Positions 12,033-22,767 of a stretch of DNA of 64,000 nt are shown piece by piece. Origin of the DNA: Laburnicola sp. R22_1. Its lineage: Eukaryota; Ascomycota; Dothideomycetes; Pleosporales; Didymosphaeriaceae. The DNA is taken from positions 930,001-994,000 of the forward strand of contig JACONQ010000020.1 of NCBI GenBank assembly GCA_014281115.1, read 5' to 3'. Both the position numbers and the translations under genes were made by a program. Under the pieces are notes generated by a model, which saw nothing but the letters and a program-made list of their open reading frames with translations, ran no database searches and was not told where the DNA came from. How positions within the stretch are numbered: position 1 is the first letter of the stretch; each line of letters starts with the position of its first letter.

Positions 12033-12397
12033 GGTACAGGGCGGCGGCGCACGCTGGAATGACGAGGAGGAGAGTGAAGGCCGTTGCCCATGGGGAATGG
12101 GGCTTGGCCCTGCATGCGGCCTGCAGTTGCCCACTGTGCAGCCGCCCACCGATGGGCCCTGGAAGACTTTGACCCCTCACGTCCCAAGCGCCTCTCGTCC
12201 TGCGCTGCGATGCTCCCCTCTGGGCTCGCCTTTGATCAGCCTCCGCTCCCCGCCCGGCGCCCAACGCCGCTGCCACCGTCCGCATCCCCCATCCGGGCCA
12301 TCCCCATCCCCGGCGCCCAACGCAGCTGCCACCGTCCCCATCCCCGTCGCCGCCGTCCCCGCCGTCCCCGCCGCCCGCGGGTGCAGCATGGCGAGCC
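12033..12397. promoter_or_regulatory. shared promoter of two divergent Zn2Cys6 genes
   Basis: 365 bp between two divergently transcribed regulator genes. It is strongly C-rich on the plus strand towards 12398, with an internal imperfect direct repeat. No recognised TATA box; binding of either regulator here is inference only. Confidence 0.5.
12255..12346. repeat. imperfect 56-bp-period direct repeat in the shared promoter
   Basis: A block beginning CGGCGCCCAACGC at 12255 recurs at 12311 with the same following GCTGCCACCGTC stretch and CATCCCC runs. Two copies, 56 bp apart, followed by a CCG-rich low-complexity tail to about 12380. Confidence 0.7.
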
Positions 12398-14268
12398 ATG
12401 TCCGTCGCCTCGCCCCCGTCGACCCACCCCGACCTCGACCTGGACGCCCTGATCCAGAGCCTGCCCGCCTGCAAGCGCTGTCGCGAGTGCCGCCGCGGCT
12501 GCGACACGCTGCTCCCCAAGTGCAAGTACGTCCACTGCGCGCACCTCACACCTCCCCGCCGCGCACCTGGCCCCTGACGCAGACACAGGCAATGCACCAA
12601 GGCCGGCGTCGAGTGCTCCTTCTACGACCACGGCCGCAACGAGCTGCTCCCCCGCCGCCACATCGCAGACCTGATTGATCACGTGCGCGCCCTGCACCGC
12701 GTGGACCCCCGCACCCATCCCGCGCCTGCCGCCTCGGGCGCGACGCCACAGGACCTGGCCGCCTCTGCGCCGGTGCCCCCCAACGGTGCATCTGTCAAGG
12801 CCGAATCGGTTGCGTCGGTGGCCTCTGTTGCGTCCGAGACACCAAGCGCCCCCGTCGCCCCTCACGAGCACTACTTTGCCTATGCCGCCGACAGCTACCG
12901 CTACCTGGGCGCCGACGCCTGTCTGGTCAAATCCCCCCGCCAGGAGGCCAAAGCGCTAGACGTCCCATTCGAGGACGATGACGACTGGCAAATGAGCTGG
13001 AGACAGTCCAATGCCAAAAACTTCGAGCTGGTCGAGGTCTATCTCGAGGTGATCCAGTCCCTGTATCCCGTCCTGGATCTGTCGGCTCGCTACCTGGCTG
13101 CCGAGCCGCCCGACGACTTGACCGACCCCGAGCTGTTTAATCTCAACATGGTCTACTCCATAGCTTGCCATGTCATGCCTCTAACCAACCGCAAGAGACA
13201 CCCTGAACACTCGTACAACCCCTCGGGGCGGCTTTCGTACCACATGGGCAACTGCGAAAAGTACAGAGGCTTGGCCGCCGTATTCTTTACGAATGCTGGA
13301 AATTACATGGAGGCTGCTACGTCTGATACAACCATGGACTCCCTGCGCGCTATTCTACTACTCACCATTAACAGTCTGTTTGACCCCCAGTCAGGCAACA
13401 TCGGCCAGCAGCTTGCGCTTGCGACGCGGCTTGCATTGACCTTTGAATCTCAGGAGCTGGGTCCGAGAGACACAGAAACGATTCGCAATATGCATACCAC
13501 TATCTTCAGCCTCGAGAACGACATCGCTACCGCTCTGGACCGGCCCGCCACATTCCCCGAACCTGTAAGCATCTTTCGACTTTTGACATTCTACACGTAT
13601 TGACTCTGGGTAGGCATGGGACCTGTGCTTCGATAAAGACAGGCCATCTGACTATCTCTGCTCACTCTACCGGCTACAACACCGGTTCCGCAAAGGTGAC
13701 GCTACCGCCAAAGACGCGGCGAAGAAGCTTCTCCCGCTCTTGGACCAGTGGGGCCATCTGCCAGCCAGCCTACGTTTGATACTCCATCAAACCCATCTTC
13801 TCTTCAACCCGGTGTGGCAAACCGGCTGGTATGTGCTCGAGGCAGTCGTGTCCATCGGCAGTATCCACATCTTCCTGACGCCGCACTGGGTTTATCGAGC
13901 GGGAACCGTCCTCATCAAGGCCAAGGTGGAGATCTTTCCCGGCGACCTCATCCAACTGTACTCCAACGCCCTTGTCGTTCTCGAGCTGTCTTCTTGGAAG
14001 TGGGGAAGCGCCGCCGCATTGTCCGGTTCCCTCCAACATCTCATGCAGCAAATGAAAGCCAGTGCGGAATCCCACCATTGGAAAGGTACTCTGACACACT
14101 ACGACGTAAGGCTCTAACCGTCCGGGTCTGACTACGGCTTTCACCTACCCATCGACACATTGTTAATCCTTTCTCTCAGATCCGACTAGCGCCGCCTCCA
14201 ACCTAATGCAGCTCCTCTCTACTCTACCGGTACCCTCTGTACCATACGCCACTCCCCACGCACAGTAA
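12398..14268 (+). CDS. Zn2Cys6 transcription factor
   Basis: Four exons: 12398-12525, 12589-13564, 13614-14085, 14180-14268 (1665 nt, 554 aa). The zinc cluster at about 26-53 reads CKRCRECRRGC, then CKQCTKAGVEC after splicing, a full C-x2-C-x6-C-x6-C-x2-C-x6-C; the first intron falls inside it, as in its divergent neighbour. The rest is a fungal regulatory region without a further named motif (LRAILLLTINSLFD, QLALATRLALTFE). The ATG at 12398 gives a short leader before the cluster; an out-of-frame ATG lies 10 nt upstream. If the last intron is retained the protein would stop at about 14117; the spliced end is preferred because the intron has a good TCTCAG acceptor. The regulon is unknown. Confidence 0.87.
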
Positions 14269-15047
14269 CACAACAGTTGTAAATAGCCATATTTCTTCAC
14301 GTTGGTTGCCTCCACACATGGGCGACTCGAACGCTTATCGGCGTGTTCTCAAGCGTCAGCCTGGAATTTTACGATAGTCGACCCACCATTGGAACTGTGA
14401 ATCAGTACATCGCACTGCCAATACCTCGGTATTTGTTAGCCACTTCACTTCGCAATGCCTGAGAGATCACCGCATCTCATTATCGCCACGCGCTAGCTCT
14501 GCGTCTGCAGCCTGTGAGGTGCAGACAGAGTCGTCCACATCGTATCGCATGTATAGGCCAATTTTCTACGTGTGTACAGTGCGGGACTTGGAAGATACCC
14601 TGTTGTTGCAGAGACTTGCGAAGAGGTGTACCTGAGCCTGTTGGTGCGTCTTAGACGCATGCTAGATCAAATACCTGTCTGCAATGCTTTGCAGCGACGC
14701 GGCAACTCTTTCTACATGATACGCATTCGAACACGCTCCTCAATTCCAGAGTTGATACGCCAAGCGCCCGAATCGGTTTTATGCATGTAAGCGAACGTTG
14801 CAAGTGCCCACTAGCTGGCGCTGGCGGGACGAGGGTGGGGTGCTGATCGTAGCGGAGTTGAGCGCTGAAGAGGGGCGCCGCGTAGGTGGGTGAGGGGCAC
14901 AGCACGAGTACCTCGGAAGGAGTGAAATTAGGCAGTGCGATGTCTTATTCATCTACGTCCCGGGTTGAACTGTTGCACGTGAGGTGGATTAAGAACATTG
15001 AATTTGGTATTTCTATAATAGAGAAGAAACACGATGTTGTTTGTCGA
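14269..15047. other. intergenic, no gene recognised
   Basis: 3' flank of the second regulator and upstream region of the acyltransferase-like gene. Short frames only; no motif recognised. The true first exon of the downstream gene could lie in its right part. Confidence 0.45.
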
Positions 15048-15533
15048 ATGCAAAGGATCGCCTTACGAAGTACCTTCCCATCAACCCCATGTCGCGTCAC
15101 TCAAAGAGTCAAAGCCGCCAATCCCACCATCTACCATCCACCCCTCCACCACAATTCCTCTCATCTCACAAGAGAAAAAAATCTAACCCACCTCCAGATC
15201 GGCCACCAACACGGCACAGCCGCCAAAACCGAGATAAGCCGCTGCATCGCCTTCTACGCCTCGCTCTTCCACAAGAACTGCAAGCAATCCTGGCCCCAAG
15301 TCCTACACCACGCCTCTGCCTTCGAAAAAACCGCGCTGCAGAAATGGCCCGCCTACCACGACGAAATGCGCGGTATAGCCGACGGCTCAGGCCGCGAACT
15401 GCTCGACATCGTAGCCATCAATGTGCGGACGGAGATTAACTTTGGGCTGTTTAGCGATGGGTGTACGGTGGTGGCGTGGCATACTACGGGGAAGAGCGCG
15501 TATCTGGCACAGAATTGGGATGTACGTTGCTGA

Positions 15534-15603
<70 letters not shown>

Positions 15604-16345
15604 CACATAGCAGGATATCACAAGTTACCAGGTAGTTAGTTAGTAGTGAAGCTAACACGGAGGTGTACAAAAGTGGCTTCCGGCTCAAAAACCCAACCTC
15701 ATCCTCACGCGCATCTCGCAACCCAACCTCCCGACCATCCTCCAAATCACCGAGGCAGGCATCCTCGGAAAAATAGGCTTCAACGACGCAGGCGTAGGCA
15801 CGCTGCTCAACGCGGTTCGCGTCCCCGGCGTAGACGCGTCGCGCATGCCCGTGCATTTTGGCCTGCGGGCTGCGCTCGAGAGCACGAGTGTTGCGGCGGC
15901 GGTACGCAAGCTAGAAAGCCACGGCATGGCGGCTTCGGCGCATATTCTGGTTGCGGATGCGGAGGGAGCGGTGGGATTGGAGTTTACGAAGACGACGTTT
16001 GGGAGGTGTGGGGCGGATGGGAGGGGGCGGATTCTTCATACGAATCACTTGCTTCTCGACCATGGGGATGAGGTCGATATGATGTGGTTGGAGGATTCGC
16101 CGGTGCGGATGCGGAGGATGCTTGAGTTGGCGGAGGAGGTGGAGGGGGAGCCGAGTTGGGGGGATGTGAGTCGGTTGTTTGAGGATGAGAGGGGGCTTCC
16201 TGGGGCGATTTGTAGGGAAGAGGCGAGGGAGATTGGGGGGAGTGCGACGTTGTTTAATGTTGTTATGGAGTTGAGGGGGAGGAGGGGTGTGGTGAGGATG
16301 GGGAGACCGACGAGGGTGGAGGAGAGGGTTGAGATGGTATTGTAG
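15048..16345 (+). CDS. acyl-CoA:isopenicillin N acyltransferase-like Ntn hydrolase (peptidase C45 family)
   Basis: Two exons, 15048-15521 and 15674-16345 (1146 nt). IGHQHGTAAKTEISRCI near the start matches the family's conserved N-terminal helix; RTEINFGLFSDGCTVVAW holds the self-processing site, where cleavage before Cys in the DGCT motif would free the catalytic N-terminal Cys (family knowledge). The second exon continues with WLPAQKPNLILTRI, GKIGFNDAGVGTLLNAVR and HTNHLL, as in IAT-like proteins. Homologues occur in many fungi without penicillin, so function is an amide-forming or amide-splitting enzyme of unknown substrate. The 5' end is uncertain: the frame is open upstream to 14886, and ATG 15048 is the last one before the conserved region, but an upstream exon is possible. 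No NRPS gene is seen nearby. The intron holds a CA repeat. Confidence 0.8.
15535..15602. repeat. (CA)n microsatellite in an intron
   Basis: About 34 uninterrupted CA units fill almost half of the 152-bp intron (15522-15673) of the acyltransferase-like gene. Donor GTACGT and acceptor AAAAG flank it. Confidence 0.97.
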
Positions 16346-16463
16346 AGTGCCCTGCGGTGTTTTTTTTGGGGGGTGTTTTTTTTGGCGTGGATAGGCTTAA
16401 TGTGGTACCTTGCGCATATGACTTGTGATGGACAAGTTCATAGAAGTCATGTTGCTATGCGAA

Positions 16464-17177
16464 TTAAAGCGGCGATGACGGCGCTCTTTTGGCACGGAGT
16501 TTTGCGTCAAGGGTCCTTCTATAGTGACATTTGCTGCACTTGGATGTGCAAAACGCCGGGCCAGCCTTCCTTCCCTTGAAGACTTGCTTGCAGCATACAC
16601 AAAAGACCCAAGGGACTCGGTCGATGACTACGCGAGTACCCGGCGGGTGTCGCTGATCTTGATCGATCTTTTCGTCGAAACCACAGTCAACGCAGAACCG
16701 CTCGTGGCGCTCACTGCCGAAATGTCCGTTCTCGTTGTGGTGCCTCAATGATGACATTGCGAATTTCCTCGCCGGGCGCAGACGGAGGCAATGTTTGCAG
16801 GCGAGCCAATAACTAAAGAATAAGCTGTCTTCGAGATCAAGCAGTGCCTCGTGACTAAGCGGCTGTAGGATCGAGCGAAGGTAGCGGTTGGTGTTACGAA
16901 GGTTCATGTATGCAAGCCCTTTGGCATTTGGAAGGAGCAGGCAATCTGAATCAGCTTCTCCTTCGTTGCCGGATCGGTAGTTGCGCACCGGAACGAAGTG
17001 GCTTAGCGATTCGTCTTCTACTTGTTCGGGATGGATCGGAATATTGGTGACGTTGTACTTTTCGGAAGTATCTTTGATATGCATCTGAAGATAGGCAGCG
17101 ATTTTGCGATGTAGTTCGACTGGTAGGCGGAGAAACGGCGACTTGATCGGGGCCGCTGATGCTGTTGTGGCGTCCAT
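16464..17177 (-). CDS. F-box-like protein with Cys-rich zinc-binding pattern, hypothetical
   Basis: Single exon, 237 aa. The N-terminus FLRLPVELHRKIAAYLQMH looks like an F-box start (LP-x-EL pattern). The rest has paired cysteines typical of fungal F-box-associated zinc ribbons: CKHCLRL, CVDCGFD, CVCCKQVF, CTSKCSKCHYR, and a basic tail. It might recruit a substrate to an SCF ubiquitin ligase, but the F-box match is short and no function is claimed. The ATG at 17177 is the only sensible start. It is convergent with the acyltransferase-like gene, 118 bp apart. Confidence 0.72.
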   Translation of the reverse strand: MDATTASAAPIKSPFLRLPVELHRKIAAYLQMHIKDTSEKYNVTNIPIHPEQVEDESLSHFVPVRNYRSGNEGEADSDCLLLPNAKGLAYMNLRNTNRYLRSILQPLSHEALLDLEDSLFFSYWLACKHCLRLRPARKFAMSSLRHHNENGHFGSERHERFCVDCGFDEKIDQDQRHPPGTRVVIDRVPWVFCVCCKQVFKGRKAGPAFCTSKCSKCHYRRTLDAKLRAKRAPSSPL

Positions 17178-18040
17178 GGTTGGTTGAATATGGGTGTAAT
17201 AGTGGCTAACGCAGAGTTGATGGTGATCAGAGGAGTTTATAGAGGGGAGATCGAGGAGTGCGGGACAGCCGGGGATATAAGCTTATCGATCACATGCACG
17301 GACCATGTGTGAAAGGAAAGAGCTCGCATTGAGTCACATATGGGAAACAGATGTTGCGAACAGACGCAACTCGAACTAGTACCGAAGTGAAACATATGGT
17401 GAATCTTTCGGCGCTCAGCCAACAGACTTTCTGGTAGTCCATATCTCATTTCCACCGAAAGAGGGCATGAAAACCGTACCGCGCCCCCAAGGGGTCTCTC
17501 CCCGTGAGACCTGTTTTAAGTTCATCATCATTCGGGTACACTAGAATTGGAGATGCATCCCTTCTCACTAGCCAATACACTCTAGCACACCATTGTCACA
17601 TGAGCTAACGCCGTTCCTCAACGCTTCCGCATACAACTTGCTTTTGTAGTTATTAGCATACATGTATAAACATCGATGGACATAAGTGATAAAACGAGCA
17701 CGTCTTTCCTCTCGTAATACATCTACAAATTCATCCTACCACTATCGATTATCAATGAATTAATCGATCATGCACTCGCCCCCTCTATCAGCTACCCACA
17801 GAACTCATCATGATGATTCTCAAGCAAGCCTTGGAGGAGGAAAGACGTTTAAATAACAAAGCCTGTCAGATGCGCATCCACGGTCAACGTAACAGTGCAC
17901 ATGTAATCTCTTTGTATTGCAGTTCTGAAATTCAAAACAAGACTTCACTTCTCTCACGCTTCCTTCACTTCCAGCCCCTCTGCCTCGGCGATCAAACATT
18001 TCCGTAGCTTTCTAGCGAACTTAGGACACTATGGGAGGCT
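17178..18040. other. intergenic with a short F-box-like fragment
   Basis: No intact gene. At about 17783-17880 (+) one frame reads YQLPTELIMMILKQALEEE, an F-box-like beginning without a good upstream start and without continuation. It may be a relic of a gene like the one at 16464-17177. The rest is featureless. Confidence 0.35.
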
Positions 18041-18830
18041 TTACACGATCACGGGACCACCACCACCTCCTCCTCTTCCTCCCCCTCCAACAGGCGGCAG
18101 GGGAGCTGATGGCGTTCCGTTTCCACCCTGAGCAAAGTCCCTACGTGGTCGCACAATCTTCTTCCCAATAGTGATGATAATAGAGAAGCTCGCAATTAGC
18201 CAATGCAGAGCTTGAGAAGTGACCCCGGTTTTCACCAAGATAAAAGTGGGGAATGAAGTTGACATGAACTGGAGTGAAGATGTGGCCTGGGTAATATCCG
18301 CTACGGCAGCAAGAGCAAAAGCGGTTGGAGCCCAGTTGGTTGTCTGCGATATATGTTTGAGTTTTTTTCGTTTACTAAGCAGGGGGCTCTGCTTTTTTTG
18401 TCATGTTATTTGAGATGAAAGCCTTTGTCGTTCTGTTCTACCCCTAGGTAGAATTAATTTAAAACACCATATGTTTGAGACGTCCTTGGATAGCCTTTTG
18501 TGGTCCACTTTGGCCGTATTTCTCTTTGAAGATGCGGAGGGCTTCCGCTAGATTCAGAGCCAGTCCGATGATAAAAAGCAGACCAGAGACTGCCAGAAGC
18601 CACAGAAGTATCTTGGACTGCAGGGTCAGCGAGAATTAGAAAAGAGACCGGGTGGTGTCATTATTCTCGCCCTGAATCCTGACTCTTGAAAGTAAAGGGT
18701 TGGTGGAACCGAAAAAAATTTCCATCATTTGATCTGCCGTCTTTCCGGATGATGCAGCACATTCAAGTGCGCCTGTGTATCCGGCGCATAATCCTACAAG
18801 ATTAACTTCTTTCAACGCGGTGAGGTGGGA
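18041..18830 (-). pseudogene. membrane protein relic disrupted by an insertion
   Basis: On the minus strand a frame with hydrophobic helices can be read: ILLWLLAVSGLLFIIGLAL, then IFKEKYGQSGPQKAIQGRLKH, then after an insertion ISQTTNWAPTAFALAAVADI, a further helix SQALHWLIASFSIIITIG, and a Gly/Pro-rich end at 18041. Removing the 107-bp insertion plus one 11-bp duplicate (118 bp) restores one continuous frame, which proves the original continuity. Further upstream a related frame (GYTGALECAASSGKTADQMM) continues after a stop or an unclear intron with a GCTGAC..CAG end near 18625. The family is not recognised. Splicing of the insertion as an intron is conceivable (see findings). Confidence 0.55.
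18351..18479 (-). mobile_element. 107-bp short retroposon-like insertion with 11-bp target-site duplication
   Basis: ATATGTTTGAG at 18351-18361 is repeated exactly at 18469-18479, flanking 107 bp (18362-18468). Read on the minus strand, the insert ends in an A-run (CGAAAAAAA) next to the duplication, as a retroposed or 5'-truncated element would. It holds a hairpin AGCAGAGCCCCCTGCT-like core. Related but RIP-mutated sequence occurs at about 25150-25245 and 34690-34760 (and 27248-27272), so it belongs to a repeat family. This copy is not visibly RIP-mutated, consistent with being below the length that triggers RIP. Confidence 0.75.
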
Positions 18831-19402
18831 TCAGATTTCTCACCAAAGTATCCAACACGAACGATGGATTTGGATGAGTCCTCTGTTTCAACTGCGGATT
18901 GCAATTGGACCAGAAATATGTTCTAGATACCAGGTGAACTGCTTGAAGCGCTTCCAGTCAGAGCGAGTGCTAAGGTAAAGTTAGGACCTATCTCTTTCGG
19001 TGGACAAACAGACAACGTACAGTAGAATACTAGGACCGGTATTGATAAGAGGTGAATAGACGCGACAGTCCCGTATGTTCCTAAGGTTCATGTCAAAAAC
19101 TCGGGTCCACGTCAATTCGGTTCCACGTACCAAGCTTCGTCATGATTTTGCAATGTCTCCTGAAATGATAGGAAACGGGCAGGGATGTATTCTATATTGA
19201 TAAGCAGAGAAAAACTGTGAAGCAACAATTCAATGTAGGCTGTGAGACTGAAAGAACCGCTCATGACCGTTCTTTCGAGGTTCAAATTGTAGGGGGGCGA
19301 AGCCGTAGGGTCGATGCACAGTTGATTGCAACCTCAAATAGCTGTGCCGCAGGCCCTAAGCGACAAACTACAACAAACACATTGCGGAAATCTGTCAGTA
19401 TC
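18831..19402. other. intergenic, no gene recognised
   Basis: Possible 5' remains of the decayed membrane protein gene in the left part; otherwise nothing seen on either strand. Confidence 0.4.
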
Positions 19403-20584
19403 ATGGAGTCCCCACATATTGACTTAAACGAAAGCCTCGACAATGGCCTCCCAAAACCTGTTCACATTGTAACGGACGAGGACATGGTCGCCTTTCGAGA
19501 ATAACAAGGCTTGGATCCAGATGCAGGACCAGGCGTCTTCACATCTCCACTAGGCGATGTATCAGTCCAAGGCTATCCAAACGACCGCACACCTCAACAC
19601 AACGGCGTTACCGAGATTCTCGGCGTCGTGCAGATCCTTGAAGGCGCCGGCATCCCGTGCTGCATGGTTGCTGAGCCTGCATTGATATACTACGGCACTG
19701 GACGGGTCATGGTCGCAAGTAAAACCGTATTTCTTGGGGTGGATCGGGTGCCTAACGTTCGTATGTATAGGAATGGATTATATGCGTCCCAACCGACCAC
19801 CTAGAAGCAGCAGCAGCACTTTTCCGCGCCAAGCCCGATATTTTCGAACCCTTCCGACCTCCGCACTCTCTAGGCCTCAGGGGATGGAGTATTTGTTCCC
19901 CCGTTTCAAGTTCGAGGGTCTGCGATTATTTTTCATCCTCATGTCTGCTCAAGCATGCCATATACCCTGCCGGCCCGAAAACATCGAGTACAGCCCGACT
20001 GGCTTGCCATACCCCAAGCTGCCCATCTTCGCCCAAAGCCTCCTCGATACCAGGAACTTTGTGGACCTTGAGGATCTCATCGACGGCATGAATCTTACAC
20101 TCGACTGGGGTATGGAAAATTCAGATCTCGAAGGTACCATCGATGCAAATTGGGCCCAGTGGAAGGCGAATCTTCTAATCGGTGGACAAGCGTCAGAGGA
20201 TCAAGTCCCTGGGTGGTGTGCCAATCCTATAAAACGGCTCGACGCTTGGACGGAGTTGGTAAGCGATGACGCAAAGAAGATGCGACAGGGCCATAAATAC
20301 TTGCCTAATTATGAAACTAGGTTTTGGAAGCGGGTACAGGAGGATCCGAGGCTAAGAAAACGTGAGTACTGCTAAGGTTGCGGGCTATCGGGAGTGCGCT
20401 GCTATATTAACAACCCCTAGGGGCGCGCTATGGTACCTTAACAGAACTACAATCGCGTCCTCCGCCCCAATATACAACAGTGACGAGAACATTTCCGTCC
20501 CGAAGACAATCTGCAGAATTACAAAAAGTGACGAAGTTAGAAACCCATCAACTTCAACCTCAGACATTCATAGAAAACCATTGA
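19403..20584 (+). pseudogene. fungal protein of unnamed family, broken by a stop and a frameshift
   Basis: Exons 19403-19714, 19771-20361 and 20421-20584 can be joined. Readable parts: SPHIDLNESLDNGLPKPVHI, then TEILGVVQILEGAGIPCCMV, YYGTGRVMV joined to EWIICVPTDHLEAAAALF, then FPRFKFEGLRLFFILM and TGLPYPKLPIFAQSLLDTRN, VDLEDLIDGMNLT. I take this for a repeated, unnamed fungal family whose N-terminal pattern recalls nucleotidyltransferase-like folds; that link is weak. The first intron (19715-19770) has a GC donor (GCAAGT). Damage: TAA at about 19502-19504 (CAA to TAA would fit) and a 1-nt loss near 19880-19884 that changes frame. Hence a recent pseudogene, or two sequence errors. Confidence 0.6.
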
Positions 20585-20644
20585 CAACTTTGTCGCGAGT
20601 TCGGGCTAGAAAGCATCGATTCCTCCGATGAGCTTCTGTCCTTG

Positions 20645-22220
20645 CTATGTGCTATGCGACTGCGCCATGTCGGCCATCGACTCATCCCTCGAGCAAACTT
20701 CGATCTCGGTCGAAACCCGTTCACATTCGGTCTGAATGGCTGAATCTGCTCGGGTGGTTCGTTCCACATCAATCCCATAAATTTCTGGCACAATTGCATC
20801 GCTTGCAAGCTCCGCCATCTCGCAAGGGCGTCTTGTGAGTGAAGGAGGTGCTGACATTGGCATGCCAGGGACGCTTACCCGCGCAAAAACCAGATGGCCG
20901 CGACCATCAACGCCGGTGATCTCAATACAACCCTGAGTTTCCTTTACAGAGAGCGAGATCGCAAAATTGTCTTTGGCTGTGTCTTTCAGGGGCGACGCCC
21001 ATTTGAGAGGATAATCAAGGCATGTGATACCACCCTCATAAGCACCGCGTAGTGTGAGAACCTTCATGGTACCTTCCTCGACAGTGATAAGAAAACGACC
21101 GTTCGAGGTTACAGCTGCCGATAGTAGACCCCTTCCGGCCGCCTTCTCCGGAAGTGCTCTCCAGTGCGGCTTACGCGTGCCGAGGGGCGCTATGAAACTG
21201 CGAACGAGTTGGGAGCCATGTCTCTGATCTACTGCGCAAAGGATGTACGCTGCGCCCGATGGCGATTCGAAGATACTGACGGCGGTTATCTCCCCTCTGT
21301 GTGGCTACGGAGTGTTAGTCACTGTGGCAAAGGCTTCGACATTTTTACTTACGGATGCGTTCGACATCTTATTAACATTATGCTCGGTGCAGAAGCTTGA
21401 CTCTGGACTTCCTAAAATGGCTGGTCTTGAGCATTGTTTCGAACGCACTACGTACTATGGGTAACTCACGATTTTCACGAGGGTAAATTCTCCAGCAGAA
21501 AATACGATTATCTGAAGTCACTCCAAAAACAACGAAACTGTTCATGCGCACAAATGTAGAGAAGCCCACAGTTCGCACTAAGCCAGTATTCTGGGGACAC
21601 TTCAGATTCAGCCGGCAGTCGGGTAGGGAATTCCAGCAGGGCATCTGAGAAAACTGGTACAGTTTCACGCCGTTAACGCCCTCCCCGCCCACGGCGATCC
21701 AGGCTGCTGCGTTTTGGCGTGTATCGGTGGAGGGTACCTGCAAGATTGAAACTGATCTTGGGGTCCATGCTGCTTTTGGGTCGATGAGAACATGCTCGAG
21801 GACGTTATCCTCGATGTTGCCAGCCTCGCGGTACTCGTACACAATCAGACGAAGATGCGTCACCACGGCCAGAAGATGGTTAGAGATAGCGATTGCCCGA
21901 ATGGTTTCTTTGTCCGACTGCAATTTGACAGGAAAAGCGGTATATTGTCTGATGGGCTGCGTATGGTCCTGGTTCTCTGAATCGTACAGACGAATCTCGG
22001 AAGCAGTTGCTGCTGCTAGCCACCCAGATGGCGAGATGGCTGTCGAGATGATACTAGAGTCGCGTAGGGAGAGCCGACGGCGCTGTTGTTGCAATCGGGT
22101 CTGTGAAATAGCACCTAACGTAGCTGATAAGGGTTGAAAATACTCTGTCATATGAAGAGGTTGCTGTGAAGAAATGGGAAAAGCCCTCGGTGACGCGTAA
22201 GAAGAATACGAGCGAGCCAT
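20645..22220 (-). CDS. WD40-like beta-propeller protein, hypothetical
   Basis: Three exons: 22220-21470, 21411-21353, 21304-20645 (1470 nt, 489 aa, all phases agree). Repeats of the propeller kind are visible: DSSIISTAISPSGWLAAATASEIRLYD (in parts), NHLLAVVTHLRLIVYEY, NSFVVFGVTSDNRIFCWRIY, HRGEITAVSIFESPSGAAYI, GLLSAAVTSNGRFLITVEEG. These have the alternating hydrophobic strands and terminal W/Y-D of WD40-type blades but are degenerate. No catalytic motif and no signal peptide. Probably a scaffold; known only as a fungal hypothetical protein to me. It is convergent with the broken gene to its left. Confidence 0.75.
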
Positions 22221-22742
22221 GATTGTGGGTATGAGGGAGGTGTGTTCGAACTTTGTGTCCTAAAGTCATGCTAAACGAGGAGAGCAACTGTTCGTGGTTG
22301 AGATTGAGGAATACAACAGCCTGGAAGGACATTGAGGACTGCGCACGTCAGTGCGGGGTGTATACGGGGGCTGAATGTCTAATAACCGCATGCTTCGCTG
22401 CACGCACATGCGGTAAGCCACGTTTCGCTCGACCCTACAATGTCTACATTGTATTATTGGTCGGGTCAAGATGATGGGGCGAGCGGCATACCGCACGTCA
22501 TTTTGGCAAATAAGAATTCAGTGTGGCGCAAAACCAAGCCCTCTTAGGCGGCCGCCAGCACGTTGCGACTGGGTGTAGCCTGGTCCTGAAGGCCGTGACA
22601 AGACGTGCTGCGCACCGAATCTCGACCAGCCAGCAGATCTTTACCCGGATACTGATTGCTGCACTTGCATGCATGATAGCCTCATTTCCAGCTTATTCGT
22701 TGGAGTTCTTGCAGCTGCTGCCTTATCGTACACGTGCCTACA
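22221..22742. other. promoter side of the WD40-like gene up to the AT-rich island
   Basis: Normal base composition up to the inverted repeat at 22743, where the AT-rich island begins. No gene recognised. Confidence 0.5.
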
Positions 22743-22767
22743 CCGTGTTTCCCCACTAAACGCACAG
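22743..22767 (+). repeat. left 25-bp terminal inverted repeat of the island
   Basis: Starts CCGTGTTTCCCC and is the exact reverse complement of 35435-35459. The outer flank is CCTACA; a TA target duplication as in Tc1/mariner elements is possible but not clean here. Confidence 0.88.

Noticed and set aside
12236..12871. Long Gly/Arg-rich minus-strand frames over the shared promoter
   Set aside because: Produced by C-rich low-complexity DNA; the plus strand has a proper zinc cluster gene there.
14886..15047. Upstream extension of the acyltransferase-like frame
   Set aside because: Open but opens with GTG and has no similarity to the family N-terminus; kept only as an alternative start.
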